Part shown: piece after piece, positions 18,297-27,568 of the stretch
Layout of the letters: every line of letters starts with the position of its first letter
Position numbering within the stretch: position 1 is the stretch's first letter
From: Hirschia baltica ATCC 49814
GTDB taxonomy: Bacteria; Pseudomonadota; Alphaproteobacteria; Caulobacterales; Hyphomonadaceae
Direction of reading: 5' to 3'
DNA: 64,000 nt
Assembly (NCBI RefSeq): GCF_000023785.1
Contig: NC_012982.1
Coordinates: 2,542,001-2,606,000 of the forward strand
The notes under the pieces: model-generated
Databases searched by the model: none
Seen by the model: only the letters and a program-made list of their open reading frames with translations
Told to the model about the DNA's origin: nothing
Program-made: the position numbers and the translations under genes

Positions 18297-18747
18297 GAAT
18301 GAGCCAAGCTCCGCCAAATAGCGCGACTACACCAGCTATTTTTTCTAACGTCACTGGCCGCACGTCTTGTCCAAATGCACCGAAATGATCAAAAATCAAA
18401 GCAGCTATCAATTGACCAGCAAGTAGAACTGCAAACCAGACAGTTACTCCAACACGTGGAACACCAAAAGCTGTGGATGCAACCATATACGACCCTGCGA
18501 CCCCGCCTAATAATGCCCACCAAGGTGCTGTTGAAAGCCGCGTCATAGATGGTGCACCATGCCCTGATAAGAACATCATTACCCCAAGGATAAGCCAACC
18601 ACCCGAGAAAGATATAAACGCCGCCTGAATTGGACTGCCCAAGACCTGATTGAGCTTTCCATTCACCATCCCCTGCGCTGAAACAAGGACCCCTCCTGCA
18701 AACGCAGCAGCTAGAAGGAAAAAACCTGTTAATCCGGCAGATGACAT
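18286..18747 (-). CDS. DMT-superfamily transporter, YdcZ/DUF606 type
   Basis: A 153-residue integral membrane protein with about five hydrophobic segments. The N-terminal half holds GGVLVSAQGMVNGKL, a hallmark of the YdcZ (DUF606) branch of the drug/metabolite transporter superfamily, and the C-terminal half holds GVTVWFAVLLAGQLIAALIFDHFG, also typical. These small proteins often act as homo- or heterodimers; the substrate is unknown. Only one copy is present here. Its 3' end overlaps thiD by 11 bases tail to tail. Confidence 0.85.
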   Translation of the reverse strand: MSSAGLTGFFLLAAAFAGGVLVSAQGMVNGKLNQVLGSPIQAAFISFSGGWLILGVMMFLSGHGAPSMTRLSTAPWWALLGGVAGSYMVASTAFGVPRVGVTVWFAVLLAGQLIAALIFDHFGAFGQDVRPVTLEKIAGVVALFGGAWLILKP

Positions 18748-18880
18748 ATGACAGCCTCGTCGTTTGAAATTTTGAGAAATACAACTTCCACAATTTGCCT
18801 GCGTAATCTATCTATTAATCAAGTTTTCCAATCGTGATTATATAATTAAGCATATTATCCCAACTAAGATTGCAAGTATC

Positions 18881-19747
18881 ATGGCTCAGTATCGCTTTTT
18901 CCAAATTGACGCTTTCACAAACGAACCTTTGAAGGGTAACCCTGCTGCAATTATTCCACTGGATTCATTTCTGCCCACAGAGAAAATGCAAGCTATTGCA
19001 GCAGAAAATAACGTCGCCGAAACAGCTTTCATCGTATCAAAAGGCAATGATGTTTGGGATATCCGCTGGTTTACGCCTAGCGTTGAAGTTCCGTTATGTG
19101 GACATGCCACATTAGCCAGCGCTTATGTATTGTTTGAAACAGATCAGGTCCACAGCCAACAAATCACATTTCAAACAACCCATTCAGGAAACCTCTTTGT
19201 TTCACGTCTAGAAGATGGGCGTCTGGAAATGGATTTCCCTGCGTATAAGAGTGAAAAAATTAATCTTCCTAACCCCAAAGACATCCCTGAAGATGGCGTT
19301 TGGTCAGGGTCATTCCTGCTTGCAGACTTTACGTCAGCATTACGAGACACACCGTCAGAATTATGGTCTGGACCGTTTATGCTTGCTATTTTCAGTGATG
19401 CTGAAACAGTCCGCAACCTCAAACCCGACACAAAAGCTATATCCAAACTTTCGCTAGGACATGAGGGTGATACTGGTAATCTAATATGCACCGCAATTGA
19501 CGGTGCGACACATGATGTCGTTTCTCGCGTTTTCTGTCCCGGTTCAGGCATCCCTGAAGACCCTGCAACAGGGTCGGCGCATTGCATGATTGCTCCACTT
19601 TTCTCCAAAATCTTGGATAAGCAAAGCTTAAATTGTTTTCAGGCTTTCCCTGGGCGCGGCGCTGATATTGCGACACGCTTGGAGGGAGACCGCGTAAAAC
19701 TCATTGGAAGTGCTGTCCTCGTAATAGATGGCCATTTTAATTTATAA
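18881..19747 (+). CDS. PhzF-family isomerase/epimerase
   Basis: A 288-residue protein of the diaminopimelate-epimerase fold. QIDAFTNEPLKGNPAA opens the first domain, NVAETAF near residue 44 carries the Glu (47) equivalent to the catalytic Glu of PhzF, and EVPLCGHATLA and GIPEDPATGSAHC are the two other family hallmarks. PhzF itself isomerises a phenazine precursor. No phenazine genes are nearby, and most family members are of unknown substrate, so no pathway is assigned. It converges on the chemoreceptor gene. Confidence 0.88.
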   Translation: MAQYRFFQIDAFTNEPLKGNPAAIIPLDSFLPTEKMQAIAAENNVAETAFIVSKGNDVWDIRWFTPSVEVPLCGHATLASAYVLFETDQVHSQQITFQTTHSGNLFVSRLEDGRLEMDFPAYKSEKINLPNPKDIPEDGVWSGSFLLADFTSALRDTPSELWSGPFMLAIFSDAETVRNLKPDTKAISKLSLGHEGDTGNLICTAIDGATHDVVSRVFCPGSGIPEDPATGSAHCMIAPLFSKILDKQSLNCFQAFPGRGADIATRLEGDRVKLIGSAVLVIDGHFNL

Positions 19748-19779
19748 ACAGCTATCCATTGCGAGGTTGCAACTTTTAA

Positions 19780-21123
19780 CTAGGCAGCTTTCAACAATTG
19801 AAGGAATGCGCGCACTTCCTCGCGAAGCACACTCGCCTGATCACCCAATTCAGCGGAGGACTGAATAACCTTGGAAGACTCAGTTCCTGTATCAACAGCC
19901 CCTTGTTTAACGTTGATGATGTGTTCAGAAACTTCCTGTGTACCACGAGCAGCTTCACGCGTGTTCCTGGCGATTTCTTGCGTAGAGGAAGCCTGCTCTT
20001 CGACAGCAGCGTTTATTGAAATACTCGTTGAATTGATATTATCAATTTTTGACTGAATCACATCAATAGCTTCCACAGACCGGCTGGTTATAGTCAACAT
20101 TTCTTCAATTTGAGAACGAATATCACTGGTCGCTTTTGCAGTTTGGCTTGCAAGCTGCTTGACCTCTGAGGCAACCACAGCAAAACCTTTTCCGGCCTCA
20201 CCTGCACGCGCGCTTTCAATTGTCGCATTTAATGCAAGTAGGTTGGTTTGCTCCGCTATATCAGAGATAAGAGAAATAATATCTCCCACTTTGGACGCGG
20301 CAACCGACAGTGAATTAATCGTATTCCCTGTTTCTTGAGCAGTTGTCACTGCTTCAGCTGCGATGCGAGATGCATGGTTCACTTGCTGAGCAATTTCCTG
20401 AACTGCCCCTCCCATTTCTTCAGCTGATTTGGCCACCACAGACACATTTGAGGATGTTTGTTCTGCCGCCGCTGACATGGATATTGATTGTTGAGAAGTT
20501 GAATCAGCAACCTCCCCCATAGTCCGCGCAGTTAATTCTAAATTCCCCACGGAATTGGCAATTTTATCTACAAAAACGAGAATCTTACTTTCAAAATCTT
20601 CGACAATTTTAAAACGCGCTCCATCACGGCTTTGATGACGCAAATTCTCAATTGTTGAAACAGTCAACTCCATGTCCAATAGTGCGGTTTTGGAAACAGC
20701 GGCTGAGCATTGCTGAAACAACTGTAAGCCCTTTCTACGTTGAGCAAAAAAGACCTCCGCCAATTTGTTATTTAATCGCTCGATTATGAATGAATAACTG
20801 CCAATATAAAGATCCAGCGGCAGATCTAATTGCGCATGAACGGCACCAATTTTTTGAACTGAATTGATATACGCTTCGCCGAAAGAAGTGGTTAGGATGA
20901 GCGTCCAATGGTCAAGCTGCTTGTCTCGCGCATGCTTTTTAACAGCACTATTAGGAAAAAAGCCTGAAGCCGACGAATGCTTATCGAAATGCTTGTATAA
21001 ATCATCCAATATCGATGGCAGAGCTTCTAATATAATAGGAGATGCTTGTTTTAGATAATTTCGATAATTAGCGTCCATTCCAATAAATGTCAGCCTATTT
21101 TCTAGCTCAATATTGCTAGTCAT
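19780..21123 (-). CDS. Globin-coupled soluble chemoreceptor (HemAT-like)
   Basis: A 447-residue soluble aerotaxis-type transducer. The ATG at 21123 has AGGAC upstream and replaces a longer frame start. Residues 1-about 165 form a sensor globin: [20 protein letters not shown] near 91-110 provides the proximal haem His at 96. The C-terminal half is a methyl-accepting signalling domain with the conserved hairpin tip [19 protein letters not shown] and [13 protein letters not shown]. No membrane segment is present, as expected for oxygen-sensing HemAT/McpB-type proteins. No che genes are nearby, so it must join a chemotaxis system elsewhere. An NNN-like C-terminal receptor pentapeptide is absent. 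Confidence 0.9.
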   Translation of the reverse strand: MTSNIELENRLTFIGMDANYRNYLKQASPIILEALPSILDDLYKHFDKHSSASGFFPNSAVKKHARDKQLDHWTLILTTSFGEAYINSVQKIGAVHAQLDLPLDLYIGSYSFIIERLNNKLAEVFFAQRRKGLQLFQQCSAAVSKTALLDMELTVSTIENLRHQSRDGARFKIVEDFESKILVFVDKIANSVGNLELTARTMGEVADSTSQQSISMSAAAEQTSSNVSVVAKSAEEMGGAVQEIAQQVNHASRIAAEAVTTAQETGNTINSLSVAASKVGDIISLISDIAEQTNLLALNATIESARAGEAGKGFAVVASEVKQLASQTAKATSDIRSQIEEMLTITSRSVEAIDVIQSKIDNINSTSISINAAVEEQASSTQEIARNTREAARGTQEVSEHIINVKQGAVDTGTESSKVIQSSAELGDQASVLREEVRAFLQLLKAA

Positions 21124-21277
21124 TATAATCGTCCTGCTTCTTAATATAGCTGTCATAGCAAGAGCATAATTCATCTCGCATTCGAGTTTTCTATATTGTT
21201 TTGATATGGTTAATACTTCAGCTTATTTGTTTAACTCGAGGTAAATTTATAGAACAAATGTACAATATTTTAATGGC

Positions 21278-21369
21278 TTGACGTCCCTTCAAATTTGCGA
21301 GACACAGACTGCGGGCCAAGCGTCCCCAACGGCGCTCAGCCTATCTGTAAGGATAGGAGTACAATTCAG
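21278..21369 (+). promoter_or_regulatory. Structured leader upstream of serC (serC-motif-like)
   Basis: TTGACG at 21278-21283 may be a -35 box. Two hairpins follow. The first is AGCGT (21319-21323) with GGCGCT (21331-21336), holding CCCC in its loop. The second is CCTATC (21340-21345) with GATAGG (21352-21357), whose 3' arm overlaps the AGGAG ribosome site (21355-21359) of serC. A conserved RNA called the serC motif is known upstream of serC-serA in Alphaproteobacteria; position and the ribosome-site hairpin fit, but I cannot compare with the family model here. Sequestration would allow control of translation initiation. Confidence 0.6.
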
Positions 21370-22530
21370 ATGACGACACTCACGACACCAGACGTGCGCC
21401 CTGCGCGTGCCGAGTTTTCTTCAGGCCCATGTGCCAAACGTCCAGGTTGGACGCCAGCAGCTCTTGAAGATGCTCCCAATGGCCGATCACACCGCGCCAA
21501 AATTGGAAAATCCAAACTTAAATTATTGATTGATAAGTCAGCCGAGCTTCTTGGCCTGCCAGCTGGTTACCGTATTGGTATTATGGCTGGTTCAGACACA
21601 GGCGCGATCGAGGCTGCAATGTGGTCAATGCTTGGCCCTCGCCCAGTTGATGTTTTTGCATGGGAAAGCTTTGGGAATGACTGGGTCACTGATGTGACCA
21701 AACAACTCAAAGTCGATGCAGAAGTTCACACAGCGGACTATGGTCAATTACCTGACCTCAGCAAAATTCGCAAAGAAGCTGACGTCATCTTCACTTGGAA
21801 TGGTACAACATCCGGCGTACGCGTTGCAAATGCTGACTGGATCCCTGCCGATCAAGAAGGCTTGGTTTTCTGTGACGCGACATCTGCTGTTTTTGCCCAA
21901 GACCTACAATGGGAAAAACTTGATGTTGTAACTTATTCTTGGCAAAAAGTCCTCGGCGGTGAAGGTGCACACGGTATGTTGATACTGTCACCTAAAGCTG
22001 TTGAGCGCCTAGAGACATTTACACCAGACCGCCCGCTTCCAAAATTGTTCCGCATGACCAAAAAAGGCAAGTTGAACGAAGGCATTTTTGAAGGTGCAAC
22101 GATCAACACACCTTCTATGCTAGCTGTGGAAGATTGCCTTGACGCCCTCAATTGGGTTGAAAGCATTGGCGGCGCAAAAGCAACAATGGCACGCGCAGAT
22201 GCAAACCTCGCTGCTGTTGCTAAATTCGTGGAAACTTCTGATTGGGCCGCTTTCCTTTGTGAAGACCAAGCGACACGTTCAAATACATCTGTGACGCTTA
22301 AAATCACTGATGCACGTGTGGCTGGCCTTGACACTGATGGACAGCAAGCTTTTGTGAAAAAAATGACTGGCCTTCTCGATAAAGAGAATGTGGCATACGA
22401 CATTGCGGGATATCGTGATGCACCTCCAGGACTGCGTATCTGGTGTGGAGCAACAGTTGATACATCCGACCTTGAAAAGCTTGGACCTTGGCTTGATTGG
22501 GCATTCGCCGCGACAGTTGCAGAGCTATAA
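21370..22530 (+). CDS. serC: Phosphoserine transaminase
   Basis: SerC transfers the amino group of glutamate to 3-phosphohydroxypyruvate in serine synthesis and also acts in the PLP pathway. The start at 21370 follows AGGAG by ten bases; an in-frame ATG at 21295 would lie inside the leader RNA. The 386-residue protein is the alpha-proteobacterial/archaeal-type Ser[13 protein letters not shown] at the N terminus, [18 protein letters not shown] for phosphate binding, and [15 protein letters not shown] with the PLP Lys. It heads an operon with a MazG-like gene and serA. Confidence 0.95.
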   Translation: MTTLTTPDVRPARAEFSSGPCAKRPGWTPAALEDAPNGRSHRAKIGKSKLKLLIDKSAELLGLPAGYRIGIMAGSDTGAIEAAMWSMLGPRPVDVFAWESFGNDWVTDVTKQLKVDAEVHTADYGQLPDLSKIRKEADVIFTWNGTTSGVRVANADWIPADQEGLVFCDATSAVFAQDLQWEKLDVVTYSWQKVLGGEGAHGMLILSPKAVERLETFTPDRPLPKLFRMTKKGKLNEGIFEGATINTPSMLAVEDCLDALNWVESIGGAKATMARADANLAAVAKFVETSDWAAFLCEDQATRSNTSVTLKITDARVAGLDTDGQQAFVKKMTGLLDKENVAYDIAGYRDAPPGLRIWCGATVDTSDLEKLGPWLDWAFAATVAEL

Positions 22531-22533
22531 ATC

Positions 22534-22827
22534 ATGACCGAAACCAGCAAATCTATTCTGGTTTGGGGTGATGAAACGTTTGGTAAAGTCCAAAACCCCG
22601 TCGCACTTGTAAAACGTGCGGCGGAAGAAATGGACGAGCTAATCGAAGCCCTTGAAAATGGCGATACCGAAGAAGCCGGTAAAGAAGCAGCAGATGTCAC
22701 AATCCTGCTTCATCGCCTCATGGGAACCTTAAACAAAGAGCTTGCTGACGAAGTCGACAATAAAATGAAAATCAACAGAAATCGCACGTGGAATTCCATT
22801 GGTGACGGCACTGGTGGACATATCTAA
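22534..22827 (+). CDS. MazG-like nucleotide pyrophosphohydrolase domain protein
   Basis: A 97-residue all-alpha protein. AAEEMDELIEALENG followed by EAGKEAADVTILLHRL supplies the ExxE and ExxD metal-binding pattern of MazG/all-alpha NTP pyrophosphatases. The family hydrolyses (d)NTPs to monophosphates; the natural substrate here is unknown. It begins three bases after the serC stop and ends 52 bases before serA, so it is embedded in the serine operon. The start ATG has no strong ribosome site of its own, in line with translational coupling. Confidence 0.75.
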   Translation: MTETSKSILVWGDETFGKVQNPVALVKRAAEEMDELIEALENGDTEEAGKEAADVTILLHRLMGTLNKELADEVDNKMKINRNRTWNSIGDGTGGHI

Positions 22828-22879
22828 TTCCCCCTTTCATGTGCACAATTTCAGCGCTTATGCGTAAAAGGATAAAACG

Positions 22880-24457
22880 ATGACAATTAAAGTTCTTATC
22901 GGTGACAGCCTAGCTCCTGGAGCTATCGACATTTTCAAAGCTCGCGGCATCGAAGTCGATGTTAAAGTGGGTCTTTCACAAGACGAGCTAGCTGACATTA
23001 TCGGCGATTATGACGGTCTAGCTGTACGTTCAGCATGTAAACCTAATGCCGCTGTTTTTGCTAAAGCTGACAAGCTAAAAGTGGTTGGTCGTGCGGGTAT
23101 CGGTGTTGATAATATCGACATTCCAGCCGCCACTGCCAAAGGTGTGGCTGTGATGAACACACCATTTGGAAACGCAGTTACGACAGCTGAGCACGCTATT
23201 GCTATGCTCTTTGCTGCTGCCCGCCAGATACCAGCAGCTTCTGCCCGCACACAAAACGGCGAATGGCCGAAAAAAGACTATGTTGGAACAGAATTGTTCG
23301 CAAAAACACTTGGTCTAATTGGTGCCGGGAATATTGGATCTTTGGTTGCTGAGCGCGCGCTTGGTATCAAAATGAAAGTCGTCGCTTTTGACCCTTACCT
23401 AACAGAAGAACGCGCTGTTGAACTTGGTGTTGAAAAAGTTGAATTAGACGAGTTGCTTGCACGCGCTGACGCAATCACATTGCACACGCCTCTAACTGAC
23501 CAAACACGTAATATTCTATCTCGAGAAAACTTGGGTAAAACAAAAAAAGGCGTCATCATTGTCAACTGTGCCCGGGGTGGTTTGGTCGATGAAGAAGCTT
23601 TGAAAGACCTTCTCGACAATGGTCACATCACAGCAGCAGCGCTTGATGTATTTGAAACAGAGCCAGCCAAAGAACACGCTTTGTTTGGAACACGCGGCTT
23701 TATCGCAACGCCTCACCTTGGTGCATCAACCGTAGAAGCTCAAGACAATGTTGCTTTCCAAGTTGCAGAACAAATGGCGGACTATTTGCTAACAGGTGCC
23801 GTGTCTAACGCCCTGAACATGCCATCAATCACAGCTGAAGAAGCACCGCGTTTAAAGCCTTTTGCTGAACTTGCTGAGAAGCTTGGTGAGTTTGCTGGTC
23901 AAATATCAACTGAAGGCTTTGATGCAGTTGAAATCGATTATGAAGGTGAAGTTTGTGAACTAAACCGCAAGCCACTTACATCTGCGGCTCTGGCTGGAAT
24001 CATGCGCGCATCGATGAAAGATGTGAACATGGTGTCTGCACCTACAGTTCTTAAAGAGCGCGGCATTGATTTAAAAGAAAGCACACAAGAAGACAGCGAC
24101 ACTTATGATAGCCTAATCCGCATTAAAGTACGCGTTGGTGGTAAATGGCGTACAATCGCTGGAACAATCGTCAACGGACAATCTCGTATTGTTGCCGTCA
24201 AAGACATGGCTCTGGAAGCAAAATTCCGTCCATTCATTCTCTTCATCAACAATAATGACGAAGCTGGATTTATCGGTAGCCTTGGTTCAATCCTTGGTGA
24301 AGCTGGTGTCAATATTGCCACATTTAACCTTGGTCGTGAAGAACAAGGCGGTGACGCAATTGCAATGGTTGGTATTGATCAAGATGTACCAGCTGAAGCA
24401 ATGGCAAAAATCGAAGCGCTAACTCAAGTGCGTTACGCGAAAGTTCTTCGTTTTTAA
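22880..24457 (+). CDS. serA: D-3-phosphoglycerate dehydrogenase
   Basis: SerA oxidises 3-phosphoglycerate, the first step of serine synthesis. The 525-residue length fits the long type with an extra regulatory (ASB) domain and a C-terminal ACT domain. The Rossmann motif GLIGAGNIGS is near 145-155, NCARGGLVDEEAL and the TPHLGAST His segment form the active site, and FILFINNNDEAGFIGSLGSIL marks the ACT domain that senses serine in related enzymes. AAAAGGA precedes the ATG. It is the last gene of the serC operon and is followed by a strong terminator. Confidence 0.97.
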   Translation: MTIKVLIGDSLAPGAIDIFKARGIEVDVKVGLSQDELADIIGDYDGLAVRSACKPNAAVFAKADKLKVVGRAGIGVDNIDIPAATAKGVAVMNTPFGNAVTTAEHAIAMLFAAARQIPAASARTQNGEWPKKDYVGTELFAKTLGLIGAGNIGSLVAERALGIKMKVVAFDPYLTEERAVELGVEKVELDELLARADAITLHTPLTDQTRNILSRENLGKTKKGVIIVNCARGGLVDEEALKDLLDNGHITAAALDVFETEPAKEHALFGTRGFIATPHLGASTVEAQDNVAFQVAEQMADYLLTGAVSNALNMPSITAEEAPRLKPFAELAEKLGEFAGQISTEGFDAVEIDYEGEVCELNRKPLTSAALAGIMRASMKDVNMVSAPTVLKERGIDLKESTQEDSDTYDSLIRIKVRVGGKWRTIAGTIVNGQSRIVAVKDMALEAKFRPFILFINNNDEAGFIGSLGSILGEAGVNIATFNLGREEQGGDAIAMVGIDQDVPAEAMAKIEALTQVRYAKVLRF

Positions 24458-24480
24458 GCTTTAATTATAGCACATTTTAA

Positions 24481-24514
24481 AACGCCAGCTCCTGATAGAA
24501 GCTGGCGTTTTTTT
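24481..24514 (+). terminator. Rho-independent terminator after serA
   Basis: AACGCCAGCT (24481-24490) pairs with AGCTGGCGTT (24500-24509) and runs into seven T. It closes the serC-mazG-like-serA unit four bases before the stop codon of the convergent lipoprotein gene. Confidence 0.92.
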
Positions 24515-24517
24515 GTT

Positions 24518-25417
24518 CTAGTTTTTAGAAATTCCAGCAAAACACTGGAAAAAGTCGTTTTGGTCATACATTCCGTCGAAACCTAAAATATAGGCCAGCT
24601 CGGTGGTATCAGAGAAATCAAAACCTCCGTCACGGATGAAATGGTTCACATATATAGCTTTAGGATTATACTTATCTGCAATCTGCTTTGCCAATGTCCA
24701 AAGCGGGCCCAGCTCTGAATGTTCAAGCAGCTGCGGCCATGCTCGTCCATCCTGTGATGCATATCCTGGCGAACCATTTCCAGCCATATTCCCATCTTGC
24801 ACACGCACATATGATGTATTGGTGTTCAACCACAATAAGTGAGACAGATCCGACATATGTTCATTCCACATCGAATGTTGAACCACCACAAATTTGGATT
24901 TTAGATCTTTCTTACTCGCCTCAAATATTGGTGAAATTAGATCATATGTGAAATGTGATTGTCCGGCTTCCTGTATCCAAATACGTCCGCCTGCATCGAG
25001 TGTTTTCTCAATTTTTTTAGATACAATATTCAACGCTTCTGAACGCTTATTATGTGCATCCACCCAATTGTTCTCAAAAGCGGTGGAAAACAAGTCTGGC
25101 ACATCAACATATTCGCCATCTTGGTTCCCATAAGTGCCAACAACCGCGACATAATCTACGTCACGATATGGATTTGAACGTAAGACACTTCCCACCGCAG
25201 CGATTGAATGGACGTCATCCAAATCTGGCTTTATGTCAAAATTAGATATGAGTAGATCACTTCCGACAGCAAATCGTGACGCAAATCCTACGTCAGATGG
25301 GCACGTTTTTGCCTGCGGCTGAGGATATATTCCAGCGGCTTCTATCTGAGGGTTTATAGCACACCCCGCAGCGCTAAGTGTTAAGCCCAACGCCAGAAGG
25401 CGATTTTTCAAATTCAC
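24518..25417 (-). CDS. Lipoprotein with nucleoside-hydrolase-like Asp cluster
   Basis: A 299-residue exported lipoprotein. I choose the GTG at 25417 because GGGGAG lies seven bases upstream; the ATG at 25444 lacks such a site. The signal peptide ends in LSAAGC, with the lipidated Cys at 19. Early in the mature part, NFDIKPDLDDVHSIAAV resembles the calcium-binding DxDPGxDD motif of inosine-uridine nucleoside hydrolases, and GGRIWIQEAGQS and FDFSDTTELAYILG fit that fold's later strands. No characterised homologue comes to mind; a glycosidase-like or DUF1593-type role is possible. It is a single-gene unit. Confidence 0.6.
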   Translation of the reverse strand: MNLKNRLLALGLTLSAAGCAINPQIEAAGIYPQPQAKTCPSDVGFASRFAVGSDLLISNFDIKPDLDDVHSIAAVGSVLRSNPYRDVDYVAVVGTYGNQDGEYVDVPDLFSTAFENNWVDAHNKRSEALNIVSKKIEKTLDAGGRIWIQEAGQSHFTYDLISPIFEASKKDLKSKFVVVQHSMWNEHMSDLSHLLWLNTNTSYVRVQDGNMAGNGSPGYASQDGRAWPQLLEHSELGPLWTLAKQIADKYNPKAIYVNHFIRDGGFDFSDTTELAYILGFDGMYDQNDFFQCFAGISKN

Positions 25418-25627
25418 AATACTTCTCCCCAATGCAAAACCCATTTACGCAGGCTTTTGCAGATCGAAATTAACATTATTATATTTTTATTATTGCGTAT
25501 CGCCCGAACCACACACTACTTAGCCCCTTTGATCGATACAAGAGCTACTCACCCAATATGCGAGTTGACGTTGAGCAATTAAGCCATCAAACATCTATCC
25601 CAATAATGTGTTTTAAAATCCCTGCTT

Positions 25628-26275
25628 ATGAGGTTCAGGTTGGAAAACATCCTACAAATAATAGCTTACATGGGCATTATTGTGTTCGCTGTTTCTGGTG
25701 CCCTTCTTGGATTGCGTAAGCAAATGGATGTGGTGGGAGTTGCTTTCTTGGCTTCCGTCACAGGTGTCGGCGGCGGGACATTACGCGATGTTTTGTTAGG
25801 TGCCACACCAGTAAGCTGGGTCAATGATCCCACCAATATTGCTATTTGTATCATCAGCGCAGTGGTCGTGTGTTTCCTCAATAGTTGGATCATTGGTCAG
25901 CGCCTAAAATGGTTATTATACGCTGATGCTGTTGGATTGGCTTTATTTGCAGTTCTAGGAGCAGCCAAAGCCCAAGAGGCCGGTGCTCACCCTTTTGTTG
26001 CCATCCTATTTGGCGCAATGAGTGCAAGTTTTGGCGGTATCATCCGCGATGTTATCTGCGGTGACAAACCGATTCTATTCAATAAAGAAATCTATATTAG
26101 CGCGGCACTTTTGGGCGGCGGCATTTATGTACTCGTCCCCGCAGATTGGATGAGTAATGAAGTTAAAACCGTTACAGCAACCGTGCTCGCAATGGCTCTA
26201 CGTATGTTTGCTATGGTCAGAGGATGGCATTTAACCTTCCCCAAATACCCAGACGAACTTCCCCCTGCAGAATAA
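25628..26275 (+). CDS. TRIC-family (YadS/UPF0126) cation channel protein
   Basis: A 215-residue membrane protein with about seven hydrophobic segments arranged as two repeats. Each repeat carries a glycine-rich kink followed by Arg-Asp: VGGGTLRDVLLG near residue 47 and FGGIIRDVICG near 133, the hallmark of bacterial TRIC channels. These form trimers that conduct monovalent cations. The ORF is a single plus-strand gene; ruvA ends four bases beyond it on the other strand. The physiological role in bacteria is not established. Confidence 0.88.
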   Translation: MRFRLENILQIIAYMGIIVFAVSGALLGLRKQMDVVGVAFLASVTGVGGGTLRDVLLGATPVSWVNDPTNIAICIISAVVVCFLNSWIIGQRLKWLLYADAVGLALFAVLGAAKAQEAGAHPFVAILFGAMSASFGGIIRDVICGDKPILFNKEIYISAALLGGGIYVLVPADWMSNEVKTVTATVLAMALRMFAMVRGWHLTFPKYPDELPPAE

Positions 26276-26278
26276 CAA

Positions 26279-26908
26279 TTAGCTTGGAGCCAGTGCTTTC
26301 AAAGCAGCTTTAATCAAAGCTCCTTCGCTTGCATCTTCACCAAGTTCTTTTGCTGCAACGGCCACTGCACGCTGTGCATCGACGTTTTGATAACCAAGGT
26401 TCGTCAGTGCGGATGCAGCTGCAGCACGGCTTCCTGTTGAAGCAGTAGACGTCGATGCTAATCCTTCTACCCCTTCAGATGGTGCAAAGCTAACAGAGAA
26501 TAAACCTGCTGGCGGCGGCTTGTCTTTAAATTCAGACACAACGCGCTCTGCCAATTTCTTCCCGACGCCATGTGCACGCTGAACAGATGCGGCATCTCCC
26601 AATACAATTGCATCCATCAATTGCGCTGGTGTCAGGGCATCCAGAATGTTCAGCGCTGCTTTTGCGCCGACGCCTGGCGCATCCTGCAACCGTGAGAACC
26701 AAGCTCTATCTTCTGCCGTCTCAAATCCATAAAGTTTTATGGCATTTTCTGACATTTGGGTTTCAACAAAAACTGTGTTCTCCCGCCCAATGGTCAATCT
26801 AGCTAATGTGCGACCACCGCAAAAAAGCACATACCCAACGCCATTTACATCGATAAGCGCCTGACCATCACCCGTGGCCGCGACAATTCCTTTTAGGCGT
26901 GCGATCAT
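26279..26908 (-). CDS. ruvA: Holliday junction DNA helicase subunit RuvA
   Basis: RuvA binds four-way junctions and loads RuvB. The 209-residue protein has an N-terminal OB-fold (IARLKGIVAATGDGQALIDVNGVGY), two helix-hairpin-helix motifs (FSRLQDAPGVGAKAALNIL and AHGVGKKLAERVVSEFKDK), a flexible linker and a C-terminal RuvB-binding three-helix domain. The ATG overlaps the ruvC stop as ATGA, so the two are co-translated. ruvB is not adjacent but lies at 2718-3755 on the other strand. Confidence 0.96.
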   Translation of the reverse strand: MIARLKGIVAATGDGQALIDVNGVGYVLFCGGRTLARLTIGRENTVFVETQMSENAIKLYGFETAEDRAWFSRLQDAPGVGAKAALNILDALTPAQLMDAIVLGDAASVQRAHGVGKKLAERVVSEFKDKPPPAGLFSVSFAPSEGVEGLASTSTASTGSRAAAASALTNLGYQNVDAQRAVAVAAKELGEDASEGALIKAALKALAPS

Positions 26909-27408
26909 GCTGTTTTCCTATAACTTTTAATGTCGCGATGGTTAGCAGTCGTAATCGCAATTGCAAGCGCATCAGCGGCATCAGCCGTCATCGCTTCAGC
27001 TTTGGGCAGTAAACGTTTTATCATGAAAGTGACCTGATCTTTATCAGCAGCTCCCGTTCCCACAACGCATTGCTTGACCTTCGTTGCCGCAAATTCCGCC
27101 ACAGACAATCCTGCCAATGACAAACCAGCCATTGCTGCCCCTCTCGCCTGCCCCAACAATAAAGTTGATTTGGGATTCACATTGACAAATGTTTCCTCAA
27201 TACCGGCCTCATCTGGTTTATGTGTTTCGATCACTTCGTTTAAGCCGTTTACTATAAATGCAAGGCGCTCAGACATGGGCAAACTCGTCTTGGGTTTTAT
27301 CACGCCATGTGAGACCCACAAAAGTTTAGGTCCAACCATATCGATGATGCCCCATCCAGTATTTCTCAGCCCGGGGTCAACTCCTAGAATGCGAACGGCC
27401 TTAGACAT
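26905..27408 (-). CDS. ruvC: Crossover junction endodeoxyribonuclease RuvC
   Basis: RuvC resolves Holliday junctions by symmetric cleavage. The 167-residue RNase H-fold nuclease starts ILGVDPGLRNTGWG with the catalytic Asp at 11; the second acidic site is in AGIEETFVNVNPKS, and the C-terminal acidic pair is in ADAADALAIAI. It is first in a two-gene ruvC-ruvA operon. It is transcribed divergently from the Tat-signal hypothetical gene at 27569. Confidence 0.96.
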   Translation of the reverse strand: MSKAVRILGVDPGLRNTGWGIIDMVGPKLLWVSHGVIKPKTSLPMSERLAFIVNGLNEVIETHKPDEAGIEETFVNVNPKSTLLLGQARGAAMAGLSLAGLSVAEFAATKVKQCVVGTGAADKDQVTFMIKRLLPKAEAMTADAADALAIAITTANHRDIKSYRKTA

Positions 27409-27568
27409 GAATATCTTCCCATAACTGGTGCGTGGACTGCAAAATAGCGAGTCTTGTTTTGTTCCAGCCTACATCATCTTGATTTTGTGTACCTTACGTT
27501 AACGCGATTGTGGTGATTCTTACAAAAATGACTGCTTTTTGTGATATTGGATGCAATTGGACATTCTA

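Noticed and set aside
21933-22700. 255-codon minus-strand frame over serC and the MazG-like gene
   Set aside because: Ser-rich antisense shadow crossing two real genes.
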